A stretch of DNA of 64,000 nt from Sphingobium sp. TCM1 (GTDB taxonomy: Bacteria; Pseudomonadota; Alphaproteobacteria; Sphingomonadales; Sphingomonadaceae): assembly GCF_001650725.1 (NCBI RefSeq), contig NZ_LXVX01000039.1, positions 373,131 through 437,130 on the forward strand. The letters run 5' to 3'. Under the pieces are notes generated by a model. The model did no database searches, was not told where the DNA came from, and saw nothing but the letters and a program-made list of their open reading frames with translations. This document shows positions 50,090-59,618 of this stretch, piece by piece; the stretch's first letter is position 1; every line of letters begins with the position of its first letter. A program made the position numbers and the translations under genes.

Positions 50090-52033
50090 ATGTCTGACGA
50101 TTTCTTCCCGGTGCCGGACAGCTGGGCCACTGGCTCGCTGATGGATCGTGCGGCGCGGGAAGCCGATTATGCCCGTTCGATTGACGACGCCCATGCCTAT
50201 TGGCTGGAACGCGCGCAGCGCCTGGACTGGGTGACGCCGCCGACGAAGACCAATGAGAGCAGCTTCGCCGAGGCGGACTTCGGCGTGAAATGGTTTGCCG
50301 ACGGCGTGCTCAACGTCAGCGCCAACTGCATCGACCGGCATCTGGCCGAACGGGGCGACCAGACCGCGATCATCTGGGAACCCGATTCGCCCGAGGCCGA
50401 GCCGCGCCGTTATACTTATGCCCAGGTCCATGCCGAGGTCTGCCGCTTTGCCAATGTGCTGAAGGGTGCGGGCGCGAAAAAGGGCGACCGGATCACCATC
50501 TACCTGCCGATGATCCCGGAGGCCGCCTTCGCCCTGCTCGCCTGCGCGCGCATCGGGGCGATCCACAGCGTCGTGTTCGGTGGCTTTTCGCCCGAAGCGC
50601 TGGCGGGCCGCATCCAGGATTGCGATTCGAGCCTGGTCGTCACCGCCGACGAGGGGCGACGCGGCGGCAAGGCGGTGCCGCTCAAGACCAATGTCGACGC
50701 GGCGCTGCGCGAATGCCCGAGCGTGAAGAAGGTCATCGTGGTCAAGGCCACCGGCGGCGCGGTGACGATGAAGGATGGCCGCGACCTGTGGCTGCACGAG
50801 GAAGCAGCCGGGGTCGACGCCGATTGCCCGCCCGAGCCGATGAACGCGGAAGACCCGCTGTTCATCCTCTACACCTCCGGCTCCACCGGAAAGCCCAAGG
50901 GCGTGCTGCACACCACCGGCGGCTATCTGCTCTGGGCTGCCCTCACGCATGAACTGTGCTTCGACTATCGGCCCGGCGACATCTACTGGTGCGCGGCGGA
51001 CATCGGCTGGGTCACGGGCCACAGCTATATCGTCTATGGCCCGCTGGCGAATGGGGCGACGACGCTGATGTATGAAGGCGTGCCCAATTACCCGACGCCG
51101 GCCCGCATCTGGGAAGTGGTCGACCGGCACCAGGTGCAGACCATCTTCACCGCTCCCACGGCGCTGCGCGCGCTGATGAAGGAAGGCGACGAATTCGTCC
51201 ATTCGACCAGCCGCAAGTCGCTGCGCCTGCTCGGCACGGTGGGCGAGCCGATCAACCCGGAAGCCTGGCGCTGGTATCATCATGTCGTGGGCGAGGATCG
51301 CTGCCCGATCATCGATACCTGGTGGCAGACCGAAACGGGCGCGGCGATGATCGCACCGACACCGGGCGCGACCGACCTCAAGCCCGGCTCCGCGACCCTG
51401 CCGATGCCGGGCGTGGTGCCGCAGATCGTCGATGGCGAGGGCAAGGTGCTGGACGGCGCGACGGAGGGCAATCTGGTCATCGCGCAGAGCTGGCCGGGGC
51501 AGATGCGGACAGTCTGGGGCGATCATGAGCGATTTTTCCAGACCTATTTCACCACCTTCCCCGGCAAATATACGACCGGCGACGGCGCGCGGCGCGATGC
51601 CGACGGCTATTACTGGATCACCGGGCGGGTTGACGACGTCATCAACGTGTCGGGCCACCGCATGGGCACGGCCGAGGTCGAAAGCGCGCTGGTGCTGCAC
51701 GAAAGCGTGGCGGAGGCAGCGGTGGTCGGCTTCCCGCACGACATCAAGGGCCAGGGCATCTACGCCTATGTGACGCTGAACAGCGGCGAGGAAGCGAATG
51801 ACGCGCTGCGCAAGACGCTGGTCCAGTGGGTCCGCAACGAGATCGGCCCGATCGCCACGCCCGACGCGATCCAGTTCGCGCCGGGCCTGCCCAAGACGCG
51901 GTCGGGCAAGATCATGCGCCGCATCCTCCGTAAGATTGCGGAAGGCGAAGTGTCGGCGCAGGCGCTAGGAGATACCAGCACGCTGGCCGACCCGTCGGTA
52001 GTGGATAATCTGGTCGCCAATCGTCAGGCTTGA
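50090..52033 (+). CDS. acs: Acetyl-CoA synthetase
   Basis: A 647-residue AMP-forming ligase that activates acetate. The nucleotide motif YTSGSTGKPKG starts at Tyr261, DTWWQTETG is intact, and the C-terminal hinge lysine is Lys607 in TRSGKIMRR, the site regulated by acetylation in Acs enzymes. Length and N-terminus are canonical. Start ATG 50090 follows GAAAGGATGCC. The gene ends at a strong terminator, so it is a single-gene unit. Confidence 0.97.
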   Translation: MSDDFFPVPDSWATGSLMDRAAREADYARSIDDAHAYWLERAQRLDWVTPPTKTNESSFAEADFGVKWFADGVLNVSANCIDRHLAERGDQTAIIWEPDSPEAEPRRYTYAQVHAEVCRFANVLKGAGAKKGDRITIYLPMIPEAAFALLACARIGAIHSVVFGGFSPEALAGRIQDCDSSLVVTADEGRRGGKAVPLKTNVDAALRECPSVKKVIVVKATGGAVTMKDGRDLWLHEEAAGVDADCPPEPMNAEDPLFILYTSGSTGKPKGVLHTTGGYLLWAALTHELCFDYRPGDIYWCAADIGWVTGHSYIVYGPLANGATTLMYEGVPNYPTPARIWEVVDRHQVQTIFTAPTALRALMKEGDEFVHSTSRKSLRLLGTVGEPINPEAWRWYHHVVGEDRCPIIDTWWQTETGAAMIAPTPGATDLKPGSATLPMPGVVPQIVDGEGKVLDGATEGNLVIAQSWPGQMRTVWGDHERFFQTYFTTFPGKYTTGDGARRDADGYYWITGRVDDVINVSGHRMGTAEVESALVLHESVAEAAVVGFPHDIKGQGIYAYVTLNSGEEANDALRKTLVQWVRNEIGPIATPDAIQFAPGLPKTRSGKIMRRILRKIAEGEVSAQALGDTSTLADPSVVDNLVANRQA

Positions 52034-52080
52034 TCGAGCGCAAAACCGATCGGCGGTGACGGCGATCCGTTCAGATGCAG

Positions 52081-52116
52081 GTCATGGCCATCGGTTAGCG
52101 ATGGCCATGACTTTTT
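52081..52116 (+). terminator. Strong intrinsic terminator after acs
   Basis: A 13-bp perfect stem (GTCATGGCCATCG/CGATGGCCATGAC) with a GTTAG loop and five T residues. The ribosome-binding site of the cytochrome b561 gene follows at once. Confidence 0.9.
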
Positions 52117-52131
52117 CGGGAGGAGCAGCCC

Positions 52132-52647
52132 TTGGTCCGATACACGTCTGTCGCCCGCGCCCTGCACTGGGCCATCGCCGTCCTGATCCTGCTCAATCTG
52201 GGGCTGGGCTTCGCCCATGACGCGCTGCCCAAGGACTGGGCGGTCATGCCGGTTCACAAGTCGATCGGCCTGACCGTGCTGGCGCTGACGCTGGTGCGGA
52301 TCGGCTGGCGCCTGACCCACCGGACGCCCCCGCTGCCGGCGGCGATGCCCGGATGGGAGAAGGGCGCGGCCCACCTGACCCATGTCGCCTTCTATGCGCT
52401 GATGCTGATCCTGCCGCTGTCGGGATGGGTCATGACGTCGGCCGGAACGCGGCCGCTCAACTGGTTCTTCCTGTTCGACGTGCCCAAATTCGCGGTGGCG
52501 AAGGGCGATGCGATCGTGGGCGTGTCGAGCGAGGCGCATGAACTGCTGCCCTGGCTGTGGGTGGTGCTGATCGCGCTGCATGTCGGCGCGGCGCTGCGCC
52601 ACCATTTCGTGCTGAAGGACGATATATTGCGGCGGATGCTGGGATAG
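52132..52647 (+). CDS. Cytochrome b561
   Basis: A 171-residue four-helix di-haem b protein of the CybB type. Haem-ligand His residues are in the expected helices: SVARALHWAIA (helix 1), PVHKSIGLTVLAL (helix 2), AAHLTHVAFYALMLIL (helix 3) and ALHVGAALRHHFVLKDD (helix 4). It moves electrons between quinol and other acceptors in the inner membrane, often linked to superoxide scavenging. The start is TTG at 52132 with GGGAGGAGC nine bases before it. It must have a promoter within or beyond the acs terminator. Confidence 0.9.
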   Translation: MVRYTSVARALHWAIAVLILLNLGLGFAHDALPKDWAVMPVHKSIGLTVLALTLVRIGWRLTHRTPPLPAAMPGWEKGAAHLTHVAFYALMLILPLSGWVMTSAGTRPLNWFFLFDVPKFAVAKGDAIVGVSSEAHELLPWLWVVLIALHVGAALRHHFVLKDDILRRMLG

Positions 52648-52690
52648 GTTTGGGCTTCCACCGCGCGCATATCCGCCTATATGGGCGGCC

Positions 52691-53095
52691 ATGACCGACC
52701 TTGCCGATCTCCAGGACGACTATGCCTTTCTCGACGCGGACGACCGCTATCGTCTGCTGATCGACCTGGGGCGGGCGCTGGAGCCGATGCCCGACGCGCT
52801 CAAGACCGACGCGACGCTGGTGCGCGGCTGCTCGGCGGCGGTATGGGTCTATCCCACGGTGCTGGCGGATGGCAGGCTGCATTTCCTGGCGGACAGCAAT
52901 GCCGCGATCACCAAGGGGATCATCGCGCTGGTGCTGCTGACGGTGCAGGATCGCGCCCCGGCGGAGATCGCCGCGACCGACATCGAAGCGGCGCTGGCGC
53001 CCTTCGACCTTCGCAACCAGCTGAGTTCCAACCGGACCCAGGGCATCCCCAACATGATCGCGCTGATCCGCGAGACCGCTGCCCGCTACAGCTGA
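52691..53095 (+). CDS. sufE: SufE-like sulfur acceptor
   Basis: A 134-residue protein that takes persulfide sulfur from a cysteine desulfurase for Fe-S assembly. The catalytic Cys47 is in TLVRGCSAAVW. The helical scaffold (YRLLIDLGRALEPMPDAL at the start, LAPFDLRNQLSSNRTQGIPNM at the end) is complete. The rest of the suf operon is not in the window, which is common for sphingomonad SufE. Confidence 0.92.
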   Translation: MTDLADLQDDYAFLDADDRYRLLIDLGRALEPMPDALKTDATLVRGCSAAVWVYPTVLADGRLHFLADSNAAITKGIIALVLLTVQDRAPAEIAATDIEAALAPFDLRNQLSSNRTQGIPNMIALIRETAARYS

Positions 53096-53147
53096 AACCG
53101 ACTTCACGGCCGGTGCGTTCTTCTCCTTCGACAAGGAGACAGAGACC

Positions 53148-53645
53148 ATGCGTCACATCATCGCCCTGGCCATGATCGGCCTGCTGGGAGCCTGCTCGTC
53201 CGGTGAAAAGACGGAAGGGCCGACCCAGCGCGACCAGATCGGCCAGGTCTGGAAATATGAAGGCGGGCCGGGCGCCAAGGCGAAGCTGGCCTATATCGGC
53301 AGCGCCAACGCCGTGCAGACCATGACCGCGTCCGACACCTTTTCCGTCCTGCTGGTCCAGCCGATGAGCAATGGCGAGAAGATCGTGACGGTGAAGCTGG
53401 TCGGGGCGCCCTTCCGCTGCGACATGTCGGATTGCGCCGTCGACGCGACGGGCGACGACGGCAAGCCGCACCGCTGGAAGGGCCGGCTGACCACAAGCGA
53501 TGACGGGATCGAGATCCCGCCGTCGCAGAAAGCCTATGAGATGATCGCGGCGTCGCGGGCCGTGACGATCGACCTGGCGACCGGGCCGAAGGACGAGACG
53601 ACGCCCTTCCGCTTCAATGTCGCAGGGCTGGATCTGCCGAAGTAG
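53148..53645 (+). CDS. Putative lipoprotein
   Basis: A 165-residue protein with signal peptide and lipobox LGAC (Cys16), a short charged linker and a beta-rich domain with a Cys pair in FRCDMSDCAVDATG. Not recognised. The ATG follows AAGGAGAC at good spacing. It is convergent with crtZ and overlaps its 3' end by 32 bp. Confidence 0.7.
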   Translation: MRHIIALAMIGLLGACSSGEKTEGPTQRDQIGQVWKYEGGPGAKAKLAYIGSANAVQTMTASDTFSVLLVQPMSNGEKIVTVKLVGAPFRCDMSDCAVDATGDDGKPHRWKGRLTTSDDGIEIPPSQKAYEMIAASRAVTIDLATGPKDETTPFRFNVAGLDLPK

Positions 53646-54135
53646 CCGGCGCGCGCACCCCGGCGCGATGGCGGCGGGCCAGTTCGCGCTTGAGCGCGGC
53701 GGGATGGGGCGCGACCAGGAAGCCGAAGCTGACCGTCCCCGCCTTCGTCTCCACGGCATGGTGCAGGCGGTGGGCCTGGACGATGCGCTTCATGTAGCGC
53801 GAGCGGGCGACATAGCGATGCCTGACCCGCTGGTGGACGATGATGTCGTGGAATCCCAGATAGATGGCGCCATAGGCGGCGATCCCCGCGCCGCACGCCG
53901 TCGCCCAGTCGCCCCAGCCCCACTGCACCCCGCCCAGCAGCAGCAGGATGGACGGCAGGGCGAAGATCACGAAATAGAGATCATTGGCCTCGAACCACCC
54001 GGTCCGGGGGCGATGATGGCTGGCGTGCAGGAACCAGCCTGGTCCGTGCATGACCCAGCGGTGCATGACATAGGCGAAGCCTTCCATCGCAGCGACGGTG
54101 ACGACGAAGACCAGCAGGAGGGAAATGGGCGACAT
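53614..54135 (-). CDS. crtZ: Beta-carotene hydroxylase CrtZ
   Basis: A 173-residue membrane non-haem di-iron hydroxylase. Histidine boxes are in order: HRWVMH (His25, His30), HASHH (residues 37-41), FHDIIVHQRVRH and a final AHRLHH. It adds the 3-hydroxyl to beta-ionone rings, giving zeaxanthin; in sphingomonads this leads to nostoxanthin-type yellow pigments. No other crt gene is in the window. Confidence 0.93.
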   Translation of the reverse strand: MSPISLLLVFVVTVAAMEGFAYVMHRWVMHGPGWFLHASHHRPRTGWFEANDLYFVIFALPSILLLLGGVQWGWGDWATACGAGIAAYGAIYLGFHDIIVHQRVRHRYVARSRYMKRIVQAHRLHHAVETKAGTVSFGFLVAPHPAALKRELARRHRAGVRAPATSADPALRH

Positions 54136-54180
54136 GGCCCCGATATAGTCACGCGCGGCGGCGAGCGCGACTCCGTTATG

Positions 54181-55428
54181 TCACGGAGTGTCGGGCGGCC
54201 GGTGGACGACCCGCTGCGGATAGGGGATGGTGATGCCATTGTCGCGAAACAGATGCCACACGCGGCCCAGAACGTCGGACTTCACATTGCCCACGCCACC
54301 TTCGGGATCGCTGATCCAGACGAGGATGTCATGCTCCACGCGGCTTTCGCCGAAGCCGGTGAGCCAGACATTGGGCTTGGGATTGCGCAGCACGCGCGGG
54401 CTGTCCTGCGCCGCCTGGAGCATCAGTTGCTGGGCGAGCGTGAGATCGCTGTCGAAGCTGATGCCGACGGGGATGCGGACGCGGACGTTGCGGTCGGAAT
54501 AGGACCAGTTCTCCACCTCCTGGGTCATCAGATTCTCGTTGGGAATCAGATGTTCCTTGCCGTCGCGGGTGATGACGGAGACGGCGCGCACGCCGATCTT
54601 GTTGACCCAGCCGAAACTGTCGCCGACGACGATGACGTCCCCCGGCTTGATCGACCGGTCCATCAGCAGGATGATGCCGGCGATCAGGTTGCCGAAGGTC
54701 TTTTGCAGGCCGAAACCGATGGCGAGGCCGAGCGCGCCGGAAAAGACGGCGAAGGCGGTGAGATCGATCGAGAGCAGGTCGATGCCGATGAAGAAGGCGG
54801 CGACCACCACGACGATCGTGGCAAGTTTCTGCGCCAGCAGCTTCTGGGTCGGGTCGAACCCGTCGGTCTTCTGGATCGAGCGGCCGATGACGCGATTGGC
54901 GAGGCGCACGGCGGCGAACAGCGCGACGCAGGTGGCGGCGATCGACAACAGGCCGAGCAGGGTGATGCGCCGCTTGCCGAGATTGATGCCCACCCGGTCG
55001 AGCATCTCGCCCACCGGCGCGATCCCGCCGCCGCTGCCCGACACGATCAGGATGAAGAGGATGAGCGCGAGCGGCGCGACGGCCCAGCGCGGGATGGCGA
55101 GGCCGCGCAGCACATGGGTGGCGAGCAGCGCCACCACCGCGCCCAGCGCGACGCCCATGACCAGATGCCCGAGCGAGCCGGTCGGGAAGAAGACGAGGCC
55201 CAGCGCCAGCAGCAGCGCGGCGATGCCATGGAGGGTGATGGCGCGGACATGGCCGGCCAGCGCATCGCCCAGCGGCGGCAGGCTGCGGCGCAGGCGCGGT
55301 GCGATCGACCGGGCAAGGCCCCAGGCGGCGGCGTAGAGCAGGAGGGCGAGCGCCAGCGCCAGAAGCGGCTGGACGATGTCGGGATCGCCGGGCAGTCGGC
55401 GCAGCAGATCGGCCAGGCCCGGCATCAT
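54181..55428 (-). CDS. Mechanosensitive channel of the MscS family
   Basis: A 415-residue protein with an extra N-terminal helix set (four to five helices before about residue 210), then the MscS pore helix and the beta domain. Beta-domain blocks are GLAIGFGLQKTFGNLIAGII, DVIVVGDSFGWVNKI and IPNENLMTQEVENWSY. It opens under membrane tension to release solutes. The start ATG is 55428 or 55425, just after the MetC-like stop, so it may share that operon. Confidence 0.92.
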   Translation of the reverse strand: MMPGLADLLRRLPGDPDIVQPLLALALALLLYAAAWGLARSIAPRLRRSLPPLGDALAGHVRAITLHGIAALLLALGLVFFPTGSLGHLVMGVALGAVVALLATHVLRGLAIPRWAVAPLALILFILIVSGSGGGIAPVGEMLDRVGINLGKRRITLLGLLSIAATCVALFAAVRLANRVIGRSIQKTDGFDPTQKLLAQKLATIVVVVAAFFIGIDLLSIDLTAFAVFSGALGLAIGFGLQKTFGNLIAGIILLMDRSIKPGDVIVVGDSFGWVNKIGVRAVSVITRDGKEHLIPNENLMTQEVENWSYSDRNVRVRIPVGISFDSDLTLAQQLMLQAAQDSPRVLRNPKPNVWLTGFGESRVEHDILVWISDPEGGVGNVKSDVLGRVWHLFRDNGITIPYPQRVVHRPPDTP

Positions 55429-55432
55429 CGCG

Positions 55433-56647
55433 TCAGCCCCCGTCGCGCGCCGCGCGGAAGCGGGCAAGGCCGGCATCAAGGTCCGCGATCAGGTCCGCCG
55501 GGTCTTCGAGGCCGATATGGAGGCGGACCACCGGGCCTTCCGCCTGCCAGCTTGTGGCGCTGCGGTAGCGGGCCGGATCGACCGGGAGGGCGAGACTTTC
55601 AAAGCCGCCCCAGCTGTAGCCGATGCCGAAATGGGCGAGGCCGTCGATGAGGGCGGCGCGCGCCGTTTCGTCCCCGCCCCGCAGGATGAAGCTGAAGAGG
55701 CCGGTGGAGCCGCTGAAATCGCGTTGCCACTGGGCATGGCCGGGGCAGTCGGGCAGCGCGGGATGCAGCACGCGGGCGACGTCCGGCTGGTCCTTCAGCC
55801 AGCGGGCGATGGCGAGCGCGCTGTCCTGATGCTGTTGCAGCCGGATGCCGAGCGTGCGCAGCCCGCGCGAGGCCAGCCAGGCATCGTCGGGGCTGGTCAT
55901 CTGGCCGAACAGATAGGCGGTCTGGCGCAGCTTCGCGAACCAGTCGGAGGTGGCGGTGACGCTGCCCATCATCACGTCCGAATGACCGACGATATATTTG
56001 GTGCAGGCGAGGATCGAGATGTCCACGCCATGGGCCATGGCCGGGAAATAGAGCGGCGTCGCCCAGGTATTGTCGAGCAGGGTCACGACCCCGTTCGCCC
56101 TGGCCCAGGCGGTGATGGCGGGGATGTCCTGCACCTCGAAGGTCAGGCTGCCGGGACTTTCCAGAAAGATCGCCCGGATCGGCCCGGACGCAAGATGGAC
56201 ATCGAACTGGACAGTCGCGGGATCATAATAGATCGTTTCGATACCGTAACTTTTCAGGAGATGGTCGCAGAAATTGCGGGTCGGGTCATAGGCGCTGTCG
56301 ACCATCAGCAGCCGGTCGCCGGGCTTGAGCACCGCCATCAGCGCGCAGGCGATCGCCGCCACGCCCGAGGGGAAGAGCATCGTCCCCTCCGCCCCCGGCT
56401 CCATTTCGGTGAGCGCGTCGGCCAAGCTCCAGGCGGTCGGCGTGCCCTTCCGCCCGTAGAAGAGGCGTTCATGGGTGCTGCGGCCCGCCGCCTGCCGCAA
56501 ATGGGCGACATCGTCATAGAGGATGGTCGAGGCGCGCCAGACCGGCGGGCTGACGATGCCGCCGGGCTGCCCCGGCATCCCGGTCCATTCGGGCTTGCGG
56601 CCGGCCTGGGCGAGTTTGGTGAGGGGCTTGCGCCGATCGTCCGTCAT
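55433..56647 (-). CDS. metC: Cystathionine beta-lyase-like PLP enzyme
   Basis: A 404-residue Cys/Met-metabolism enzyme. The PLP-binding Lys is in ILACTKYIVGHSD; the phosphate cup is visible in FPSGVAAIACALMAVLKPGD and ESPGSLTFEVQDI. The N-terminus TKLAQAGRKPEW is typical of MetC. It splits cystathionine to homocysteine, pyruvate and ammonia; gamma-lyase or synthase activity of relatives cannot be ruled out. Its ATG overlaps the stop of the sulfurtransferase gene, an apparent sulfur operon. Confidence 0.88.
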   Translation of the reverse strand: MTDDRRKPLTKLAQAGRKPEWTGMPGQPGGIVSPPVWRASTILYDDVAHLRQAAGRSTHERLFYGRKGTPTAWSLADALTEMEPGAEGTMLFPSGVAAIACALMAVLKPGDRLLMVDSAYDPTRNFCDHLLKSYGIETIYYDPATVQFDVHLASGPIRAIFLESPGSLTFEVQDIPAITAWARANGVVTLLDNTWATPLYFPAMAHGVDISILACTKYIVGHSDVMMGSVTATSDWFAKLRQTAYLFGQMTSPDDAWLASRGLRTLGIRLQQHQDSALAIARWLKDQPDVARVLHPALPDCPGHAQWQRDFSGSTGLFSFILRGGDETARAALIDGLAHFGIGYSWGGFESLALPVDPARYRSATSWQAEGPVVRLHIGLEDPADLIADLDAGLARFRAARDGG

Positions 56648-57501
56648 GCGGCGCCCGTGGCCTTGGGCGTGGCGGGGTCGAAGCCCCATTCGGACCAGCT
56701 GCCATCATAGAGGCTGACGTCGGTCTTGCCGAGCGATTCGAGGCCGGCGAGGATGATCGCCGCCGTCACCCCGCTGCCGCAGGTGGCGATGATCGGCCGG
56801 CCGAAATCGGTGCCCGCTTCCAAGAACAGACGGCGCAGTTCATCGCCCTGCTTCATGACATGGCCAGCGGTGAAGAAGGCGGAGGAGGGAATGTTGCGGC
56901 TGCCGGGAATATGGCCGGACGCCATGCCGGGCCGCGGTTCGGCCTCCGCGCCGGTGAAGCGGCCCGCGCCGCGCGCGTCGAGCAACTGGGCCTCCCCGCT
57001 GTCGAGATTGGCGAGAATGTCGGCCTTTGTGCGGACCTGCGCGCGATCGAGCCGGGCGATCGCGTTGCCGGGCGCGGGGGCCGGGACGCCGCTTTCGACC
57101 GGGCGGCCTTCCGCGATCCATTTGGGCAGGCCGCCGTCGAGGATCGCGGCGCTCATGCCTTGGTCGGCGCCGAGACCATAGACGCGCATCATCCACCAGC
57201 CGCGCGCGGCGCTGTGGGTCGGGCTGTTGTCATAGACGATGATGCGGCTGTCGGCATTGACGCCCAGCGCCTGCATATGCCGTGTCATCATGGCGTCGGG
57301 CGGCAACATGCCGGGCGTCGGATCGTCGGGATCGCTGAGGCCGGGCAGGTCGAGATAGGCGGCGCCGGGGATATGGGCCGCCGCATATTCGGCGCGCGGG
57401 TCGCGCGGGGTGCCGGGCAGGAAGAGGCTGGCGTCCAGGATGACGAGATCGGGCCTGCCGAGTTCGCCCGCAAGCCAGTCGGTGGAAACGAAGATGGTCA
57501 T
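56644..57501 (-). CDS. sseA: 3-mercaptopyruvate/thiosulfate sulfurtransferase
   Basis: A 285-residue tandem rhodanese. The inactive first domain ends near residue 135 and the active second domain has LLDARGAGRFTG, GHIPGSRNIP and the active-site loop Cys241 in CGSGVTA. CG(S/T)GVTA loops favour 3-mercaptopyruvate as sulfur donor. The gene overlaps the MetC-like gene by four bases. Confidence 0.92.
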   Translation of the reverse strand: MTIFVSTDWLAGELGRPDLVILDASLFLPGTPRDPRAEYAAAHIPGAAYLDLPGLSDPDDPTPGMLPPDAMMTRHMQALGVNADSRIIVYDNSPTHSAARGWWMMRVYGLGADQGMSAAILDGGLPKWIAEGRPVESGVPAPAPGNAIARLDRAQVRTKADILANLDSGEAQLLDARGAGRFTGAEAEPRPGMASGHIPGSRNIPSSAFFTAGHVMKQGDELRRLFLEAGTDFGRPIIATCGSGVTAAIILAGLESLGKTDVSLYDGSWSEWGFDPATPKATGAA

Positions 57502-57667
57502 GCGGCTCCCTTCAGCGTCCCTCGGTGTCGTCGAAGGCGTCGAGAAAGGCTATAATCCGTTCGGCCCGAGCCTGTCGACCCGAGGGGCGGCGACAGTCAA
57601 CGGCATTCCTCTTTCTTCTGAAGACAGCAAGGAATTCGACACGCTCAGCCTGGACGGCTCCAAGGCG

Positions 57668-58984
57668 TCAGGTCGGCGCCAGTTCGGCCGCCGCGCGCGC
57701 GGCGGGACGGCGATATTGGCGCGGCCCCTGGTCGAGGCGCAGCGGCGCGAGGCGATCGGCGGGCGGTTCCTGTTCCTGGCCGACGATGAAGGCGCGGGCG
57801 GTGCGGCCATGGCCCATCGGCTCGCCCTCCGGCGATTCCCAGCGATAGGCCAGATCGAAGGCGGCGAGCGGGATGAGCAGGCTGCGCTGGCCCATCTCCA
57901 CCGGCACGATCTGGTCCGGCGACAGGCGCAGTTCGCCGGTCAGCTGGCGCGTCTCGCCCGGCGCGATCGAGACCGCGCTGTGCAGCGGCAAGCCGTCCTG
58001 CCCGGAGAAGAAGCCCTGGAGCAGCGCCTGCTGCTGCGCGCCGGCATTGCCGACGACGCCGCGGATCAGGATGTCCTGCGCCGCGCGGTCGCCGCGATTG
58101 TGGAGGATGAGGCTGTAGGCGATGGTGAGGCCCATCAGCGAATAGCGCGCCTGGCTGACCGCCATGTCCATGTCGAGCCAGGGGCGTTCGGCGGCGGCAG
58201 TGGCCGACGCGGCGAGCGGTTCAGCGACCGGATCTGCGGCGAGCGCTGCGGCTGCGGGGGCCGGGTCGGGCGCCGTGGGAGTCGAGGGCATCGTGGCCGA
58301 TATGGGCGGGCGCGCGGCCTCCACCGGCGCGGGCGCTGCGATCGGTTCCGGGGCGGACGGCGGGAGGTCCGCGGGCAAGGGCGCCGGCTGGACAAACACC
58401 TCTTCCACTTCTTCCACCGGGCGGCGGCGACGCAGCAGCAGGAAGGCCGCGAGCGCGAGGAGCGCGACCAGGCCGCCGATGATCCAGGGCAGGTTGCTCC
58501 CCGATTCCGCCGCGACGGGTGCGGGCGCAGCCGGTTCAGGCGCCTCCACCGCATTGGCGGCAGGCGTGGGAAGCGGCTGCGACGGCGCGGCGGGCGGCGC
58601 CGCATCGTCCGCCGATCCGGCGGGTCTAGTCGGCTCCGCCTGGGCCGGCGTCGGCTGAACGGGCGCGGGCGCCTCGCGCCGGGGCGGCGGCGCGGCGCTG
58701 GGCTGTTCGGGCGCGGGGCGCGCGGGCGTCGGGGTGGGCGTCGGCGCGGACCGTACCGGAACGGGCGGGGCGACGACCGTCGGCGCAACCACGGGCGGCG
58801 CGCTGCGCGGCTGATCGCGATAGACGTCCAGTTCCGGCCCCTGGCGGTCGGGATCGGGTGCAGGCGCGGTGCCGGTCGGGGGCAGCTGGAAGCCGGGGGT
58901 CGGCTCCGGCGTCTGCTGGGCATGGACGGGCGCGGCCAGCATCAGCGGCGCGGCGAAAAGCAACGGACGAACAAGGATCCCCAT
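57668..58984 (-). CDS. Proline-rich single-pass envelope protein
   Basis: A 438-residue protein of unknown function. It has a signal peptide (ending at VHAQQ), a Pro/Ala-rich stretch of about 150 residues, one membrane helix near residues 173-195 (WIIGGLVALLALAAFLLLRR), a second Pro/Ala-rich linker and a C-terminal beta domain (about 300-435; ARYSLMGLTIAYSLILHNRG) with an Ig-like look. If topology is as read, the Pro-rich part spans the periplasm and the beta domain is cytoplasmic. No partner is evident. Confidence 0.6.
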   Translation of the reverse strand: MGILVRPLLFAAPLMLAAPVHAQQTPEPTPGFQLPPTGTAPAPDPDRQGPELDVYRDQPRSAPPVVAPTVVAPPVPVRSAPTPTPTPARPAPEQPSAAPPPRREAPAPVQPTPAQAEPTRPAGSADDAAPPAAPSQPLPTPAANAVEAPEPAAPAPVAAESGSNLPWIIGGLVALLALAAFLLLRRRRPVEEVEEVFVQPAPLPADLPPSAPEPIAAPAPVEAARPPISATMPSTPTAPDPAPAAAALAADPVAEPLAASATAAAERPWLDMDMAVSQARYSLMGLTIAYSLILHNRGDRAAQDILIRGVVGNAGAQQQALLQGFFSGQDGLPLHSAVSIAPGETRQLTGELRLSPDQIVPVEMGQRSLLIPLAAFDLAYRWESPEGEPMGHGRTARAFIVGQEQEPPADRLAPLRLDQGPRQYRRPAARAAAELAPT

Positions 58985-59072
58985 GGCGCTGCCAAGGCAC
59001 AAGCGTCGATGAACCGCAAGTGAATGATGCCGACCGATGACATCAGGCGTGCGATGGCGTAGATGGCGCGGC

Positions 59073-59546
59073 ATGACTGACCTTCCCACACAACCCCCGC
59101 ATCTGACCCTGCATCTGGGCCAGACCAGCGCGCTGCCCGCCCGGCCGGAAGACGCGGTGCTGGATTATGTGCCCAATCCGCGGCCCGGCAAACCCTATCT
59201 GGTGCGCTTCACCGCGCCCGAATTCACCTCGCTCTGCCCGGTGACAGGGCAGCCCGACTTCGCCCATCTGGTGATCGACTATGCGCCCGGCGCGACGATC
59301 GTCGAATCGAAGTCATTGAAGCTGTTCCTGGGCGCCTTCCGCAACCATGCCGCCTTCCACGAGGATTGCACCGTGGGCATCGGCGAGCGGCTGTTCGAAG
59401 AGATGCAGCCCCTCTGGCTGCGGATCGGCGGCTATTGGTATCCGCGCGGCGGCATCCCGATCGACGTGTTCTGGCAATCGGGCGAGCCGCCCGCGGGCCT
59501 GTGGCTGCCGCCGCAGGATGTGCCGGGCTATCGCGGGCGGGGATGA
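59073..59546 (+). CDS. queF: NADPH-dependent preQ0 reductase QueF (short type)
   Basis: A 157-residue QueF that reduces 7-cyano-7-deazaguanine to preQ1. Catalytic Cys55 and Asp62 fall in FTSLCPVTGQPDF, at the same numbers as in the Bacillus enzyme, and the NADPH motif ESKSLKLFLGAFRNH is complete. The short form (YkvM type) has one domain. It belongs to the pathway finished by QueG (4344-5402). The ATG 59073 begins the usual short N-terminus. Confidence 0.96.
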   Translation: MTDLPTQPPHLTLHLGQTSALPARPEDAVLDYVPNPRPGKPYLVRFTAPEFTSLCPVTGQPDFAHLVIDYAPGATIVESKSLKLFLGAFRNHAAFHEDCTVGIGERLFEEMQPLWLRIGGYWYPRGGIPIDVFWQSGEPPAGLWLPPQDVPGYRGRG

Positions 59547-59586
59547 CCCCCCGCCGCAGGCGTCGAGACTGACCCTTCCCCCTGAA

Positions 59587-59618
59587 GAAGCGGAACCCCG
59601 GCTCGAGGCCAGGGTGAC
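59587..59618. repeat. Dispersed palindromic motif
   Basis: On the minus strand GTCACCCTGGCCTCGAGCCGGG and following GTTCCGCTTC match the mosaic intergenic element whose shadow translation reads PGLEPG. It is a weak hairpin (CCCTGGC/GCCGGGG with a G-U pair), in the 254-bp spacer before the aminopeptidase gene. Confidence 0.5.
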
